Shown here: in pieces, positions 21,601-32,182 of the stretch
Layout of the letters: the number at the start of each line of letters is the position of its first letter
How positions within the stretch are numbered: position 1 is the first letter of the stretch
Assembly (NCBI GenBank): GCA_020736575.1
Contig: JAGPYM010000033.1
Location: forward strand, 62,001 to 126,000
Length of the DNA stretch: 64,000 nt
Origin: Thelonectria olida
Lineage: Eukaryota; Ascomycota; Sordariomycetes; Hypocreales; Nectriaceae
Direction: 5' to 3'
The notes under the pieces: generated by a model
The model's input: the letters and a program-made list of their open reading frames with translations, nothing else
What the model was told of the DNA's origin: nothing
Database searches by the model: none
Made by a program: the position numbers and the translations under genes

Positions 21601-22700
21601 TCGCCTCCGGGCTTGAGGTATCTTGCCGACTGCCAAATACTGGCTCCGTCCGCGAGAAAGTCATCCCAGTGTGCCTTCTTCTGTTTCCTGATCGCGTCAT
21701 GGTATTCTTTGCCTGCTTCTTTGGCTCTCTTTTCCAGATCTGGTGACCGTTGACCTCTTCGACGTCGTGATCTCGCCTGGTTCCTCCAGTACGTGTACGC
21801 CCGTCGAAGCCGGGTTAGGTCTGTTGTCCACCACCGCCTCGCGTACGGGGATGGCTTTGCTAGTGGCACGAGCTTGTCGGTTGCTTCGAGCACAACTCCC
21901 ATGAGCATGTCCGTTTGGGTCTGCACGTCTTCATCCCATGGCAGCCATCGAAGCCTTTCCTCCACTCTTTCTCTGATCGCTGTCCACGGTGCATTCTTGA
22001 ACAGTCGTCGTTCGCTGGCCCTCCTTTCTGGCACGCTGAGGTCGAACTCGGTTCGGATTGCTCTGTGGTCTGAACCATGTTCCGTTGGGTGGATCCCGCA
22101 TGCTACCATCTCCTCAGCCAACTCGGCCGACGCCAGTATCAAGTCTATCGTACTTGAGTGCTCCGAGTTCTCCCACGTCTTCGTTCCCCGGGGGAGAAGG
22201 CTGAGCAAGCTGTGCTCCTCCATGAGACTGATAATCGGCTCTGCCTCGCCTTGTCTCCTGCCTGTCACGTCTTCTCCTCCCCATAGGTGGTCGTGGCGAT
22301 TGAAGTCGCCCGCTAGTATCACATCCGTTCTTCTCCCTGTTGCGTTGCGGAATGTCGTCACTTGGGTATGCAGCGTCTCCATTGTGGCAAGCAGCATCTC
22401 CTCGTTTTTCCCCTCCACATACACCGAGATCACCAGCACATCCCTATCGGGGAATCGCAGCACCGCCCCCGTTAGGTCTGCTGATGGTATTGGGATCTGT
22501 TCCGCCTCTATGTCTCGTCGAATCCATAGCATGCTACGGATTGGCCACTGCGCATCATGCGTCTGCGTCGGTATCATCTTGGTCCAGTTGCTATGGCTAT
22601 TCGGTGTCGTCACCACCGCACCTTCAATGGTTCGTGCGTATGGTTCGGCAACAGCCAGCACTGCGTACTGCTGAAGGTCCTGGTCGTTCATCATGCTTAG
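18691..22700 (-). mobile_element. Tad1-like LINE, 5'-truncated
   Basis: A minus-strand non-LTR element: a (TTCA)n 3' tail at 18691-18708, about 290 bp of 3' UTR, and a long ORF2. No ORF1 (Gag) lies upstream, and the reading frame before the first ATG runs into a TGA about 30 bases away, so the 5' part is missing. A 402-bp copy of its 3' end lies at 43450-43851. The exact 5' boundary cannot be placed. Confidence 0.85.
18987..22694 (-). CDS. LINE ORF2: endonuclease, reverse transcriptase, RNase H-like
   Basis: A 1235-residue ORF without any stop. The N-terminal third is an AP-type endonuclease (VAEPYAR, LAGDFNRHDHLWGG, GSDHRAI). The middle is reverse transcriptase (WRPISLLPTLGK, SFDVKGAYNGV, LPQGSPLSPVLFLF, AFVDDYSAW with the catalytic DD). 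An RNase H-like domain follows (VATSASEKAGRVGMGG to YTAELEAIATAL). At the C-terminus is a zinc motif CTCGQAAETMEHFLFRC. It nicks target DNA and primes cDNA synthesis from the element RNA. The usual N-terminus of the endonuclease is missing. The first RNase H aspartate (normally in TDAS or TDGS) reads TSAS here, so that activity may be lost. The open frame suggests a recent insertion. Confidence 0.92.
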   Translation of the reverse strand: MMNDQDLQQYAVLAVAEPYARTIEGAVVTTPNSHSNWTKMIPTQTHDAQWPIRSMLWIRRDIEAEQIPIPSADLTGAVLRFPDRDVLVISVYVEGKNEEMLLATMETLHTQVTTFRNATGRRTDVILAGDFNRHDHLWGGEDVTGRRQGEAEPIISLMEEHSLLSLLPRGTKTWENSEHSSTIDLILASAELAEEMVACGIHPTEHGSDHRAIRTEFDLSVPERRASERRLFKNAPWTAIRERVEERLRWLPWDEDVQTQTDMLMGVVLEATDKLVPLAKPSPYARRWWTTDLTRLRRAYTYWRNQARSRRRRGQRSPDLEKRAKEAGKEYHDAIRKQKKAHWDDFLADGASIWQSARYLKPGGDAMSDKIPPLKRPDGTKTKDKAEQAEELLSAFFPPLPAVIEDEGTRPRRMEVDMPNITLDEVEQKVMEAKAWKAPGEDGLPAMVWKQLWPVVQDRVLHLFRTSLIDGVLPDQWRSAKIIPLKKPDKGDYAIAKTWRPISLLPTLGKILEAVVADRISYAVETFGLLPTNHFGARKRRSTEQALLLLQEQIYRAWRNRKVVSLISFDVKGAYNGVFKDRLLQRLEARGIPRWLVKWIDAFCSNRTASIVVNDYTSERQPLPQAGLPQGSPLSPVLFLFFNADLVQSRINSTGGSMAFVDDYSAWVTGPTAETNRAGIQAIIDKALEWERRSGATFEGDKTTIIHFTRNAERTSDTPFVIKGREVRPTPSAKILGVVMDAKLRYKEHMARAAAKGLAAAMCLRRLKMLSPRTARQLFTATVAPTMDYASTVWAHACGIRELSWLNRAQKVGAQAITGAFRTAATAVLEAEASIPTIRERHARAGTRLWINLHTLPKTHPLAGLKMSSSRRYLSPMKKLALAQGGNTAERMETIQAYTLPPWHSRLPIGYDLDRDMATETANRMEGILVATSASEKAGRVGMGGIVRDTLSNRPGEVVARYSIMIGSRDDQNVYTAELEAIATALRCMPDGLQHRQLTVMTSSRSALQVIARPQQQSGQCTVQEIHRHAERLQKSGNIVKMLWVPAGDKDFPMGSEAKTEARRAARGRQRPEKPIYQARSTRMRLAIAQQQRQKILPDGVGKYAKRIDKALPGTHTRSLYDGLKRREADMLSQLRTGMARINSYLHRIGAAESDMCTCGQAAETMEHFLFRCTKWDTQRDGMRQVGQTMMGNLPFFLGGKAASDGPKWTPNLQAVRAAIKFAMDTRRLDANQTV

Positions 22701-22983
22701 TTGGACCAGCAGTTGGGTGTTTCACTCGCTTATGTGTTTCACTCGCTTATGAACTACGTTAGCCCTTCACGCCCCGCTGTTGTGTTGTCCCGGCAAGCAC
22801 TATGACGGCAATTTGACTCCTCGACTCATTAAGATGATCCATTTGGCGGGTAATTTATTCATTGAGAAGAGTTAGAGAGAATTTCAAAACCAATGGCTAG
22901 CATCATTCAAGCCTGCGATTGCCCTTTGACCCAAATTCAGACTGTGGTAGTATATAAAGGTGACATTGTCAGCCATCATGTGG
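22701..22983. other. short intergenic gap
   Basis: Contains a tandem pair of GTGTTTCACTCGCTTAT at about 22717-22750, near the presumed LINE 5' junction. Nothing else was recognised. Confidence 0.4.
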
Positions 22984-23761
22984 CTAAGACTTGGTCTTAG
23001 GCCATTTCCAGAATATATTAGCACCCTCGACATCTGCCAAAGGATTCCCGTCACCCTGTCTGGCGCTGCCGTATTGCTCGTCAAACCCGCATTTAGTGTA
23101 GAACTCATCTTTGCCCAAGGCGCTGACTACTGACGCGCAAATACCCTCAGCCTCAGCCTGCTCGAGGCCCCATTGCACAAGCTTCCGGCCTACATTTCTC
23201 CCCTGGAAATCTGGGCGTACTGCTAATCCTTCGAGATACCACGATTCAGCGCGCTTGCCGCTCCATATCGTATCGAAGCAAGGATACGCCCGCTCCACGA
23301 TGTCCTCCTCCTTGGGGTCGCTTGCACGACTAGGCCAGGCCCAAGCATGGATTTTCATGGCAACAGAAGACAGAGGCTTGAGCAGGTTTCCTGGGTCGAT
23401 GGCTTAGCTTCGATGAATAGCCTTGGGGGAAACGAGACGGCAAGATATACTCACGAGGATCCAAGTACCAGCACTCCAGCTTCTGGCCCCCGTCTCCCAA
23501 TCTTGCCCATTGCGCAATCCCGGCAATAACCTCCCGGCCACTCTCGTCTTTGCCCACGGCGACGAGCCATTTCCAGCGGTAGTCCCAAAAGTTGACGCGT
23601 GCCCGCCGCAGCCAGTACAAGTCTACATCGCCAGGATGCTCGTTGCGATGAGGATGAATGAGCTGACCAAACAGGTTATCCTCCCAAAATGCCTTTGACA
23701 TCACGTGGGCAATCTCGGGCAGTTCAGAGTAGCGCGCACCGCGCAATACAATCTCAGACAT
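22984..23761 (-). CDS. GNAT-family N-acetyltransferase
   Basis: Two exons, 23455-23761 and 22984-23390, separated by a 64-bp intron (GTGAGT donor, CCCAG acceptor), give 237 residues. The start is ATG at 23761 (MSEIVLRGARY). The C-terminal half has the acetyl-CoA binding motif A, LAVRPDFQGRNVGRKLVQWG, then a motif B region (ALGKDEFYTKCGF). The N-terminal half (ARYSELPEIAHVMSKAFWED) is typical of fungal GNAT proteins, cytosolic enzymes that move acetyl from acetyl-CoA to amines on small molecules or proteins. The substrate cannot be told. The gene appears intact with ordinary codon use, and neighbours the rhodopsin-like gene in the same orientation. Confidence 0.88.
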
Positions 23762-24391
23762 GTTTTTGCACGAGTAGCAAGCGATGGTGGCAAGATGTAC
23801 GACTGTATGGTCGAATGACGGTGTTACTTGGGAAGCGTCTCGTTCTCCAGACAATATATCCTCCAACACTTCTATATTCACAATGCAAGTTTCAGGGGCT
23901 TATGTTCTCTCCAACGATTGGCCAGTCATCCGGTGAAAATATCGTTCCACACCGTATCCTATTGACTTGAAATGGTATAGAGGTGGCGTATGTCACGGCG
24001 ACTAGTCAGGGTTCCCCTCACACCTTGCTTGTATTGTGGTTCGATTGGACCGGGGCAACTATACCCTGGTTACCCAGCTCAGCTGCGGAATTGCGATCCT
24101 GGCATGGGAGCCTGTCAAGGCCCGAAGCGAGGTTAGGCCAGGTGCAGCGTCAGAAGTGTTACGCCAGACTCATCCACTTGCACCTAGCTTCGATCAAAAA
24201 CGCTCACGCCACAGCTGAGGCAGAAGCCAAAAGTGTTGGAGGTGGAAATGGAAACCTATGAACCTATGCTATTTCCGTCCCGGTGACACGTCCCATCCCA
24301 CCCAGTCCGTCGCCCATCGACGAACAATTCTGCCTAGCTAGTACATCTGTACTCAGCGATTAATCTATTAGGGATCCTCATAGGTGACGTT

Positions 24392-25756
24392 CTACGCAAC
24401 CTCCTTATTGATGATCATATCTTGACTGCCAGTCCTGGAGCCTCCTACTTCTTCTAATAGATTCTCTTCATCATTACTGCCGTAGTAATGTGCCGCCGTG
24501 GTTTGATTCGAGACCTGGTCCAGCCTCCAGTTGTGCGGTCGGCCACAGGGCTCGCTTTCAGAGTGATTATGGACCGAAACGGAGGTCGATGCTACTGCAG
24601 TTGCCGCTGCTACAGATGAGGTAGCCTTGGGACGATGGTTCTGAAGTGACTGAAGGGCGTACACATTACTTGATCCGTACGTGGTGAGGTTGGAGGCGAG
24701 TGGAAAGCCCATGCCTATGGAGAATGATTTCAAGAAGTTCCTCAGATTTGGCACAGTGGCAGAAACGAGGGACCAAGCAATCATGGCCTGTTGAAAGAGC
24801 AGACTGTTTGTGACGGCAAATTGAGGCTCAGCGGAGCCTGGGTATTTGCCGAAATACGCCAGATGAGCGGCTGAGAGGGCGATGAGCGGCATGCGGAATG
24901 AGAAGGCTATGACAACCTGACACTTGCGGGTGAATGACATACTGACGGTCCAGGACAGTTGCACAACGAGGAGCCAGGTAAGGAACTCGGTGAAGATGTC
25001 AATCGCCGTGATCACGGCCCAACGTGTATCCTAGAATGAATTCTCTGATTAGGCATCTGATGATGAGGCTCCAAGAGTTAGACGCGTTTCCTCCGTACCT
25101 GGTTGGGGCATTGCGTGACGTTAGTCAGAGCCAATAATGCATCGGCGCGGCAGTTGACTAGGAATGCCACGCAGGAGCCGACACCCCATGCCGCACTGAG
25201 CACCATCAGTCCGATGCAGAATGGTTTACTCTTTCCTGGCCTGGAGCCAATGATGCGTAGGATGAGGGCGAGGACAGAGCATTTGGCGAGGCTCAGTGCC
25301 AGAAGGCAGAGAATAACGGCTGCGAGAGTGGACTGGCAGTAGACTGGTTAGCTGATGAAAGTAGTGGCCGTGCTCGGAGGCTTACTTTTGAAGATGTCGC
25401 CCATTGTTCCGTTGGCGTAATAGAGTTAAACTTGCCGAGGCCATTATTCAAGCCAACACATATAGCGATCGATTGAGCTAAATGTAGGACCTAGGTAATC
25501 ATTACTTCATCAATTTTGATACCGAATGCCATCCAGGTGAGATCAGCTTCCTTACCATTGCTAAAGCAATCAGAATGTCATCGAAACCGAACATCTGGTA
25601 CTTGATGTACGCTCTTGCCGTAGCCACAAGCGAGCTGTAGATCAGCGACAAGATTGTTACGATCCACAACTGTCCGGCATGGTCGTTGAACGCAACAGGC
25701 GAGAACCGAGGCAAACCATCATTCGAGGTTTCTGGATCCATGGGTATGGGAGACAT
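24392..25756 (-). CDS. fungal rhodopsin-like integral membrane protein (PF20684 type)
   Basis: Four exons, 25556-25756, 25386-25490, 25099-25332 and 24392-25030, joined by introns of 65, 53 and 68 bp, all phase 0, give 392 residues. The start is ATG at 25756. It follows the plan of the large Pezizomycotina family of seven-helix proteins: FGFDDILIALAMV, VGLNNGLGKF, KCSVLALILRIIG, CPNQDTRWAVITAIDIFTE, with a polar cytosolic tail. Seven hydrophobic segments can be traced, so it sits in a cell membrane. The family has no established biochemical function, despite similarity to the SAT4 name used for cluster-associated members. It is transcribed divergently from the amino-acid permease, with about 850 bp between the starts. 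Intact. Confidence 0.88.
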
Positions 25757-26605
25757 GTAAGCCCGGCTCGAGAGAGGCGAGTGTTGACAGCATTGCACGA
25801 CTGAAAAAAAAAAACAACGCGGAACAGGCGTTCTCAAGAACGAATGACTATTAATCGCTTTGTTGCACGCTTGCGGCGTAGCTCATCTACGACATCAGCT
25901 TGACGCAGTGAAAGGTCCGACGCCCATGGACGGGCGTGTGTTCAGGCTTCAAGATGACGCCACGGCATATCTGGCCTCCAGTATCATGTTGCACAAGAGC
26001 CTGGGGGCACACGAAGGGCCTAGGGAAGTGGTGCTCGGTCAGATGTTGCGGAACAAAAGGTTTTTGCCTCTTACCAGTGCATATCATATGCACGTTGGTG
26101 GCGAAGCCTGGCTAGGTCCGTTGCGTTCAGGATCACAAAAGCAAAAACCATTTCACACCCTGGACTCGAGTTGGAAGGCTCATTTCAGCATTTACTCATG
26201 ACCCGAAAAAGTCCATTCCTGGCCGGAAGCCACATAGTAGGAGGAGTGTCAGCCCCTGCAGCCTGCGGCACAGCACGGGACAGAGGTTGGATTAGGACCA
26301 ACACGCCGCACACCAAGCCACATTGGAGGGGACTCGAGCTGATGTGTCAGATGTGTGATTCAATCCCACACCAGGTTGCCGCTATCCCTGATCCTGTTGC
26401 AATGTTTGGACATAACACGGGTGCTTGGGTATTTCTCCTCTTCGTCGCGACTGTCCGGCCATGCATGTCTACCGCACGCATTCCTGTTCCTGCATTACCC
26501 ATGCGAAGCCAGCTATAGCTTCATTTTCACATCTCTCTCCTCCCTATCTTTCTTTCTTTTCTGGTGAATGCAGTGCCGCCAAAGGGACTAGGAAACACTG
26601 CTAAA
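25757..26605. promoter_or_regulatory. divergent intergenic region between rhodopsin-like gene and permease
   Basis: About 850 bp between two divergent starts. Pyrimidine-rich runs lie just before the permease start (about 26540-26560), common in fungal promoters. No specific factor site can be claimed. Confidence 0.35.
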
Positions 26606-28381
26606 ATGTCAATTGGCGATAAGGAATCCCTCGACGTCCACGATGCCGCCATCGGCCACAATGACGATGACATCGATGAGAAGAGAGGAAACGCGGCCGA
26701 CCGCGCGGACATGTACCGCATGGGCAAGGTCCAGGAAATGAGGGTTTGTGCCAGCAACTGTTGACATTTGTCCGTTGAGTTTTATTAACGCGACATCGCA
26801 CAGAGGAATTTTCGCTTCCTGTCCATCTTTGGCTTTTCCATGATTCTAATGGCGTCGTGGGAGTTCTCTCTGAGGTAAATTATGCTGACGAAACTCTCCG
26901 CGCGTCATGGCTGTTGGTCAACTAACTAAATCTGTTGCTCAAAGTGTCGCTACTATCGGACTTATCAACGGCGGCACCGCCGGTTTGATCTGGATGTTTT
27001 TTATATGCTGGGTGGGCTTCCTTTTGGTGAACTCGTCGATGGCCGAGATGGCTTCAATGTGAGTAGTGCCCAATCTGAAAAACGCGCTCTCTGGACGTGC
27101 ATCACCAAATCACTGACGTCAACATTCTACAGGGCTCCCACAACTGGAGGACAATATCACTGGGTATCCGAATTCGCACCGCCACAGTACCAGAAGTTTG
27201 TCAGCTACCTCATGGGATGGATGTGTGTGCTCGGCTGGCAGACGTCGTGTGCCTCCTCGGCGTTCATTGCTGGCACGCAGATCCAAGGCCTCGTCGTTCT
27301 GAACTACCCCGACTATGTCCCCGAGGCCTGGCATGGCACGCTACTCACTATGGCCGTTGCTGCTTTCTCGGTACTCTTCAACACTGTCCTGGCCAGAAAG
27401 CTGCCATTGATTGAGGCTCTAGTCCTCATCATTCACATCTTCGGCTTTTTTGGCATCCTTGTCGCTCTCTGGGTTCTCTCGCCGAGAGCCGACGCCAAGG
27501 CTGTCTTCACCGAGTTTAGTGATGGCGGAGGTTGGGGCAGCCTGGGAGGCTCAACCCTCGTGGGCATTCTTGCGGGCATATTGCCACTGCTGGGTGCAGA
27601 TGCTGCCGTCCACATGTCCGAAGAGCTGTGCGATGCCAGCCGTACTCTGCCGCGTTCCATGATCATGGCAACCATCTTCAATGGCGCTTTCGGATGGATC
27701 ATGGTTATCACGTTTTGCTTCTGCATAGGCGACCTTGGGGAGGTGATCACATCACCAACCGGCTATCCTTTCATGCAGGTCTTCTACAACTCGACGCAGT
27801 CAGCGAGCAGTGCTACCGCGATGGCGGTGTTCATCGTTGCCATGACGGTGTTCTCCAATCTGACCATGGTGGCCACGTCGTCTCGCCAGCTCTTTGCATT
27901 CGCACGAGACCATGCTGTTCCCTTCGGCCCTTGGTTCTCCAAGGTACCAGCAGGATGGGATGTGCCCATCAATGCCATTCTAACGACTTTCCTTATCTCA
28001 AGCCTTCTTTCCCTCATTAATATTGGCTCCGCTGTCGCACTGAACTCGATCACTTCTTTGGCAACAACATCACTTCTCTCCAGCTACATCGTCTCCATTG
28101 GCTGCATGATTTGGCGGCGATGGACGAAGAGCCCGCTCCTGCGCTCTAAGTTTAGCCTGGGTCAGTGGGGTCTCGCTATAAATATCGCCTCTGAGGCCTT
28201 CCTCGTCGTGATTTTCGTTCTGGCATTCATGCCCGGTAACCCTAAGCCGACGCCATCAGAGATGAATTGGAATGTTCTGATTTACGGCGCCGTTACACTG
28301 TTCTCTTTGGCATACTACTTCTTCCGTGGAACTCACCGGTATGAAGGTCCAGTCGCCTACGTCAGAATCCTTCAGCAGTAA
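26606..28381 (+). CDS. amino-acid/GABA permease (APC superfamily)
   Basis: Four exons, 26606-26743, 26804-26874, 26945-27058 and 27133-28381, introns 60-74 bp, give 523 residues. The N-terminus is polar and cytosolic, then QEMRRNFRFLSIFGFSM leads into helix 1. Family features include TIGLINGGTAGLIW, APTTGGQYHWVSEFAPP, WQTSCASSAFIAGTQIQ, GADAAVHMSEELCDASRTLP and VATSSRQLFAFARDHAVPFG, as in fungal GABA and choline type permeases. About twelve transmembrane segments are visible. It is a plasma-membrane proton-coupled importer of amino acids or related amines; the substrate is not deducible. Exon 1 has an alternative upstream GTG but ATG at 26606 (CTAAAATGTC) is the natural start. The gene is intact and is the clearest host-like gene here. 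Confidence 0.92.
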
Positions 28382-29489
28382 GGAGCAATATAGCGAGCCG
28401 TGTCAACATGAGATGGCCTTCCAAGTTCAAAAGTATGACCTAGTTTGTACGGGGTTCTAAATAATGGACTCATAGAAACGGTCCCGAGCGAAATAATAAA
28501 TATGGTACCTCTCTACCTGTTGGAACCGTACGCGTGCCTCGCAATTCCAAGCCAGCTGTCCACCACGCTCCCAGATGCCTTTTTTAGGCAACAAATATAA
28601 TAATAAAAGAACTCATTTCTTCCGTAATCGCGGACGCGGTGTTGTGATCTAAGCCTAACTTGCGTCTGACCTCATTCCTCCGTCAGTACGGAGTACAACA
28701 CAGAGTCACATGGAGAGGGGCATTCCTATTTGGACAGCTTGCATTAGCTACCGTCGCTCCTGCCAAAAAGGCAGCTATTATCTAATCTTTGCTTGCCTAA
28801 GACTCTCAGTCCAGGAATAAGGGGTGCACTTGTTAGTTGAGTGATGCACACCTCGCTGATCAGTACACAGCTTTGCGGAGCAGGTTGTCCGAGCACAAGC
28901 ACTTGTTTGAACCCCGACATGCTGCTTTAGCGCAATCGATCTGGCTGTGATGCACCTGTTACACAAGCGGCCTCAGCAAGGGTTGTGAAAAGAAGAGGTC
29001 AAGAAACCACGGCCCAAGGCGCACCCAGAGGCCGGTGGAGGAGGGAGGGAGGGAAGGAGGGGAAGGGTTTAGGGAAAGCAAGCACGCGGCACAGAAACAG
29101 GGGAGGCGCATCCTAGCAAAGTAAGAAAGCCGGGAAGCACACTGCATGTGTGACTATTGATCCAGCCTTGTTGGCTCGCCGGGCAGGAAATACGCTTCTA
29201 CCGAGATAGCATGTCCTCATTACTTCAGTTAGCCTCAGGGAGGCCAATCCCTACTGACCAGCTGTTATTGGGCCGTCATTCGACTGTCCAGAGTCGCTAG
29301 CGGCCCGATTGTGCCTGTCAAACCCTAGCATAACGAGGATCTCTCGGGTGCGCATCAAAAGGGTACCAATCGATCGGCTCTGTAGCCTGGACAGTTTGGA
29401 CAGGCCAGTGGGGAATCCCGTCCAGCGGAGGCAGTCATCAGGAAGGGGCCCAAGTGCAAGAACTCCAAAAACGGTGCTAGATGCGGCTC
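28382..29489. repeat. left copy of a diverged direct duplication, no gene
   Basis: From about 28708 to 29470 this region aligns by eye in the same orientation with about 34708-35390. Shared blocks include ATCGCTCCTGCCA-type, GAGCACAAG, CATGCT, AAGCAAGCACGCGGCACAGA and GTCAAACCC segments, with frequent substitutions and indels. No coding capacity is preserved. It is an old duplicated segment or repeat family. Confidence 0.6.
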
Positions 29490-29498
29490 TCGAATCGG

Positions 29499-30316
29499 GG
29501 CGGTCAATAGGCGGACGGGTACCCGTCCTTCTAAAATTGGACGGGCCCGTCCCAATTACTGTATTCGGTATAGGCTCCTCCGTCATCGGACCTTCCATCT
29601 CCTCATGTTCAAAGTATGCGACTCGACTCGATATCCAGTTTGCATGTCTACAAATTCAACCAGAGCGGTCCAAAACTTATGAGACTTTAGGTGCCTTACG
29701 GTGAGCCTATTAGAATTGTACTCTCATAGATTTGACACAAGATCGAACACCGGCTTCCTCCGCCGATGACTGCTTCCCCCCTGAAGGCGAATGCGAGTCC
29801 CGGGACGCCTTATTCCAAGCGATCAACGCTTAGGCAGCGACAAGGGGCTACGCATTCATAACTGGAAGGTCAACTAAAGAGAAATCCGGCAGGCAAACGA
29901 TAACATATATATATCATCGTCGCCATAACCATCCCACTATTTTTGAAGAGCGTTGACGGAAAATAGCAACTCGAACAACGGTTGCGAATCCTTGGCATTG
30001 GGGAAAGAGTCTCGAGTTAAGGGTGCCTGGATTATACAGCATCGTTCTGACAACCGGTTCTCACGGCATAACCAGGACTAAGTTAAGACATGACGACCCA
30101 CCCGATACTTCGAACACTCTCCAAAGAGAATCTATCCTAATTAACAAGCCTTACAAATGCCCGTATCGCCTAAGAACTTGTATTTGTAGACTTAAGGTAG
30201 AGTTAAGTTCGATGCGATAAGAAGTCCGACAACGGAGGGGGCGATACCGAATACAGTAATTGGGACGGGCCCGTCCAATTTTAGAAGGACGGGTACCCGT
30301 CCGCCTATTGACCGCC
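29499..30316. mobile_element. 818-bp MITE with 73-bp perfect TIRs and 9-bp TSD (MULE type)
   Basis: The ends 29499-29571 and 30244-30316 are perfect inverted repeats of 73 bp starting GGCGGTCAATAGG. A perfect 9-bp direct duplication TCGAATCGG flanks it at 29490-29498 and 30317-30325. Each TIR contains two perfect palindromes, GGACGGGTACCCGTCC and GGACGGGCCCGTCC. The interior encodes nothing. Nine-bp duplications and long TIRs point to a non-autonomous Mutator-like (Hop-type) element. A MULE transposase relic lies 1.9 kb away at 32183-32680. Confidence 0.92.
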
Positions 30317-30325
30317 TCGAATCGG

Positions 30326-31129
30326 GTGTTTTAAGCACGGTCCGCTGTATCCCTAGGACCATTTCGGACACGGGATGACAGTAATTACTCCACTATGACG
30401 ATCAGGGTCCACATGGCAACTTTCTGCTAAGACCTTGGGCGACCAGGGTATGATGAAACGGGGTGAATTGGCTCCACTAGCTCTGTTGGCCTGCCTTCTT
30501 ACTTGCACATTGGCGCAGCGAGATGTCTTTGCTGAGCAGAGTCGGCGAGCTCCGTTGGTAAGACCATCCCAATAACCGAATTTGGCTTGTGGAAGGTGGA
30601 ACTGGCAGTTGCCCCTTAGCTCATGCGCCATCCATGTTGAGCTCAGTTCCCCCTTCATTTAGCGTCCAACCGGGAGCCTTGGTCTATCACTTGTCGCAAT
30701 TGACAGTCTGCCCAGCCTTCTCCCCCTCTCTTGCTCTTTCTGGACTTTTTTATTGTGTTTCCGTGTGCAAGTCCGTCTCTAGACCTACCCACACTTAGCT
30801 TTCCGTCCCCGCCAAAGTCGTCCGTAAAGTGCCAGTAGAGATCAGGACATCTGAGGGGTCCTAGCAATTGGTTACAGAGTGGAGGGGTTAATAAGAAGAC
30901 TGAGAGTTTGATCACGATAGTGATGGTGAGTGAACTTGCGACTTCTGGGTGTTACCTTGAGTGACAACAATTTGTATCCGCAAGCTACCAAACATAACCG
31001 CACCATGGAGTGATTTTAATTACAGGTTACTTATTGGGCTCCTTGAATTGTTTACAAATGACATCATCCTATGGGCAATATATGCAGGACCGTTGCGGAA
31101 GTGTGGTGCATGTGAAGTGACTACTCTCA
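30326..31129. other. non-coding stretch
   Basis: No gene, TIR or LTR recognised. Open frames here are short and unsupported. Confidence 0.4.
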
Positions 31130-31740
31130 TCAGACTGCCCCTCCCAAAAGCTCAACGACATTGATTTCAAAGTCTCCATGGCCGGATCTTGCTGCGAGCG
31201 GTCGATGGAGCGTCGCCCGCGGTAGTTCCAGCGCCTCCGGGCATTTGAGCATCGCGGTCCCGAGGCCTAGTTCTTGGTATCGCTTGTGGTTTAGTATGGC
31301 GTCCTTGCACCATTCCGAGAACTTCTGGGTCTTTGTTGCCTTGACCCTCCTTTTCGCAGCGGCATATGTTGCAGTGGTGACCTCAGTGGTCAATTTACTA
31401 CCCTCCTTTGCTAGTCGGGCGGCCTCTTCGTTTCCTTCGATGCCTTGATGTCCTGGGACCCATTTGACATTGACTGCGGCTGATTGTGCGACCTCCTGAA
31501 AGTCTAGAAAGGCTTCTTGTGAGCTCGGAGGAGCTCTACATAACAGCCCGGTGATCACGGATGTGTTGTCGATGCAGATGTGGATTTGTGCTCCCAGGTT
31601 TATCCGGCAAGCCTTCCTGAGACCATTTCGTGCTCCCTCGGCCTCGCCGTCAAAGACCTCTGCTAGGCCCAGGCGGCCTTTGCCTTGTGCGATTTTCTTC
31701 TTGTCTCTGCATATTGTGTAACCCCATCCAGCCGCGCCCC
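31130..31740 (-). pseudogene. LINE RNase H fragment
   Basis: About 200 codons of the RNase H domain of a non-LTR retrotransposon: GAAGWGYTICRDKKKIAQG, EVFDGEAEGARNGL, HICIDNTSVITGLL and VKWVPGHQGIEGNEEAARLA, which carry the family's conserved Asp, Glu, Asp and His/Asn-Glu positions. The reverse transcriptase is absent. At its upstream (right) end it runs head-to-head into the ankyrin/ZZ gene tail, with the junction near 31740. It belongs to a different lineage from the LINE at 18691. Confidence 0.85.
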
Positions 31741-32158
31741 GGCGGTCAAGCTCCTCATAGAGAAGGGAATTGACACTACGGTTGCAACCAAGGATGGGTC
31801 GACGCCATTGCATGCAGTATCACAGAATGGACACGTTAAGGTAGTCAGGCAGCTGCTAACAACTCCGGGCGTCGAAACTAGCAGGGCAGGCAACCATGGT
31901 CGTACGGCGTTGTTCTTCGCTTCCAGATGTGGGTATAATAATGCGGTTCAAGATATTCGGGTTCTTCAGCTCCTAGTGCAGCATGCTAAAAGGGCTGGCA
32001 GTCCTATCCCTAATGACCCTGCCCCTGTCAATGCCACCCTTATTCCGTTTGATCATGAATCCGATTGGTGCGACGCCTGTACACTGAGCATCCGGGAAGG
32101 CTGTGGGTATTCTTGCAGAGTGTGCGACAGTGGGGGTTTCTACTTGTGCGTCGAGTGA
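31741..32158 (+). pseudogene. ankyrin-repeat plus ZZ-like zinc finger tail (NLR-type relic)
   Basis: From the junction at about 31740 an open frame encodes AVKLLIEKGIDTTVATKDGS TPLHAVSQ in ankyrin layout, then a second and partial third repeat (NHGRTALFFASRCGYNNAVQ). It ends with CDACTLSIREGCGYSCRVCD and FYLCVE, a ZZ-type zinc finger. Ankyrin repeats followed by ZZ are a common C-terminus of fungal NACHT/NLR-like proteins that act in allorecognition and immunity. Everything upstream is lost and the frame opens in antisense LINE sequence, so it has no start of its own. It ends with TGA at 32156-32158. Confidence 0.7.
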
Positions 32159-32182
32159 CATTGATCTCAGCCTTTCTAGAGC

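Noticed and set aside
19018..22762. Many + strand ORFs opposite the LINE
   Set aside because: Antisense shadows of the LINE ORF2.
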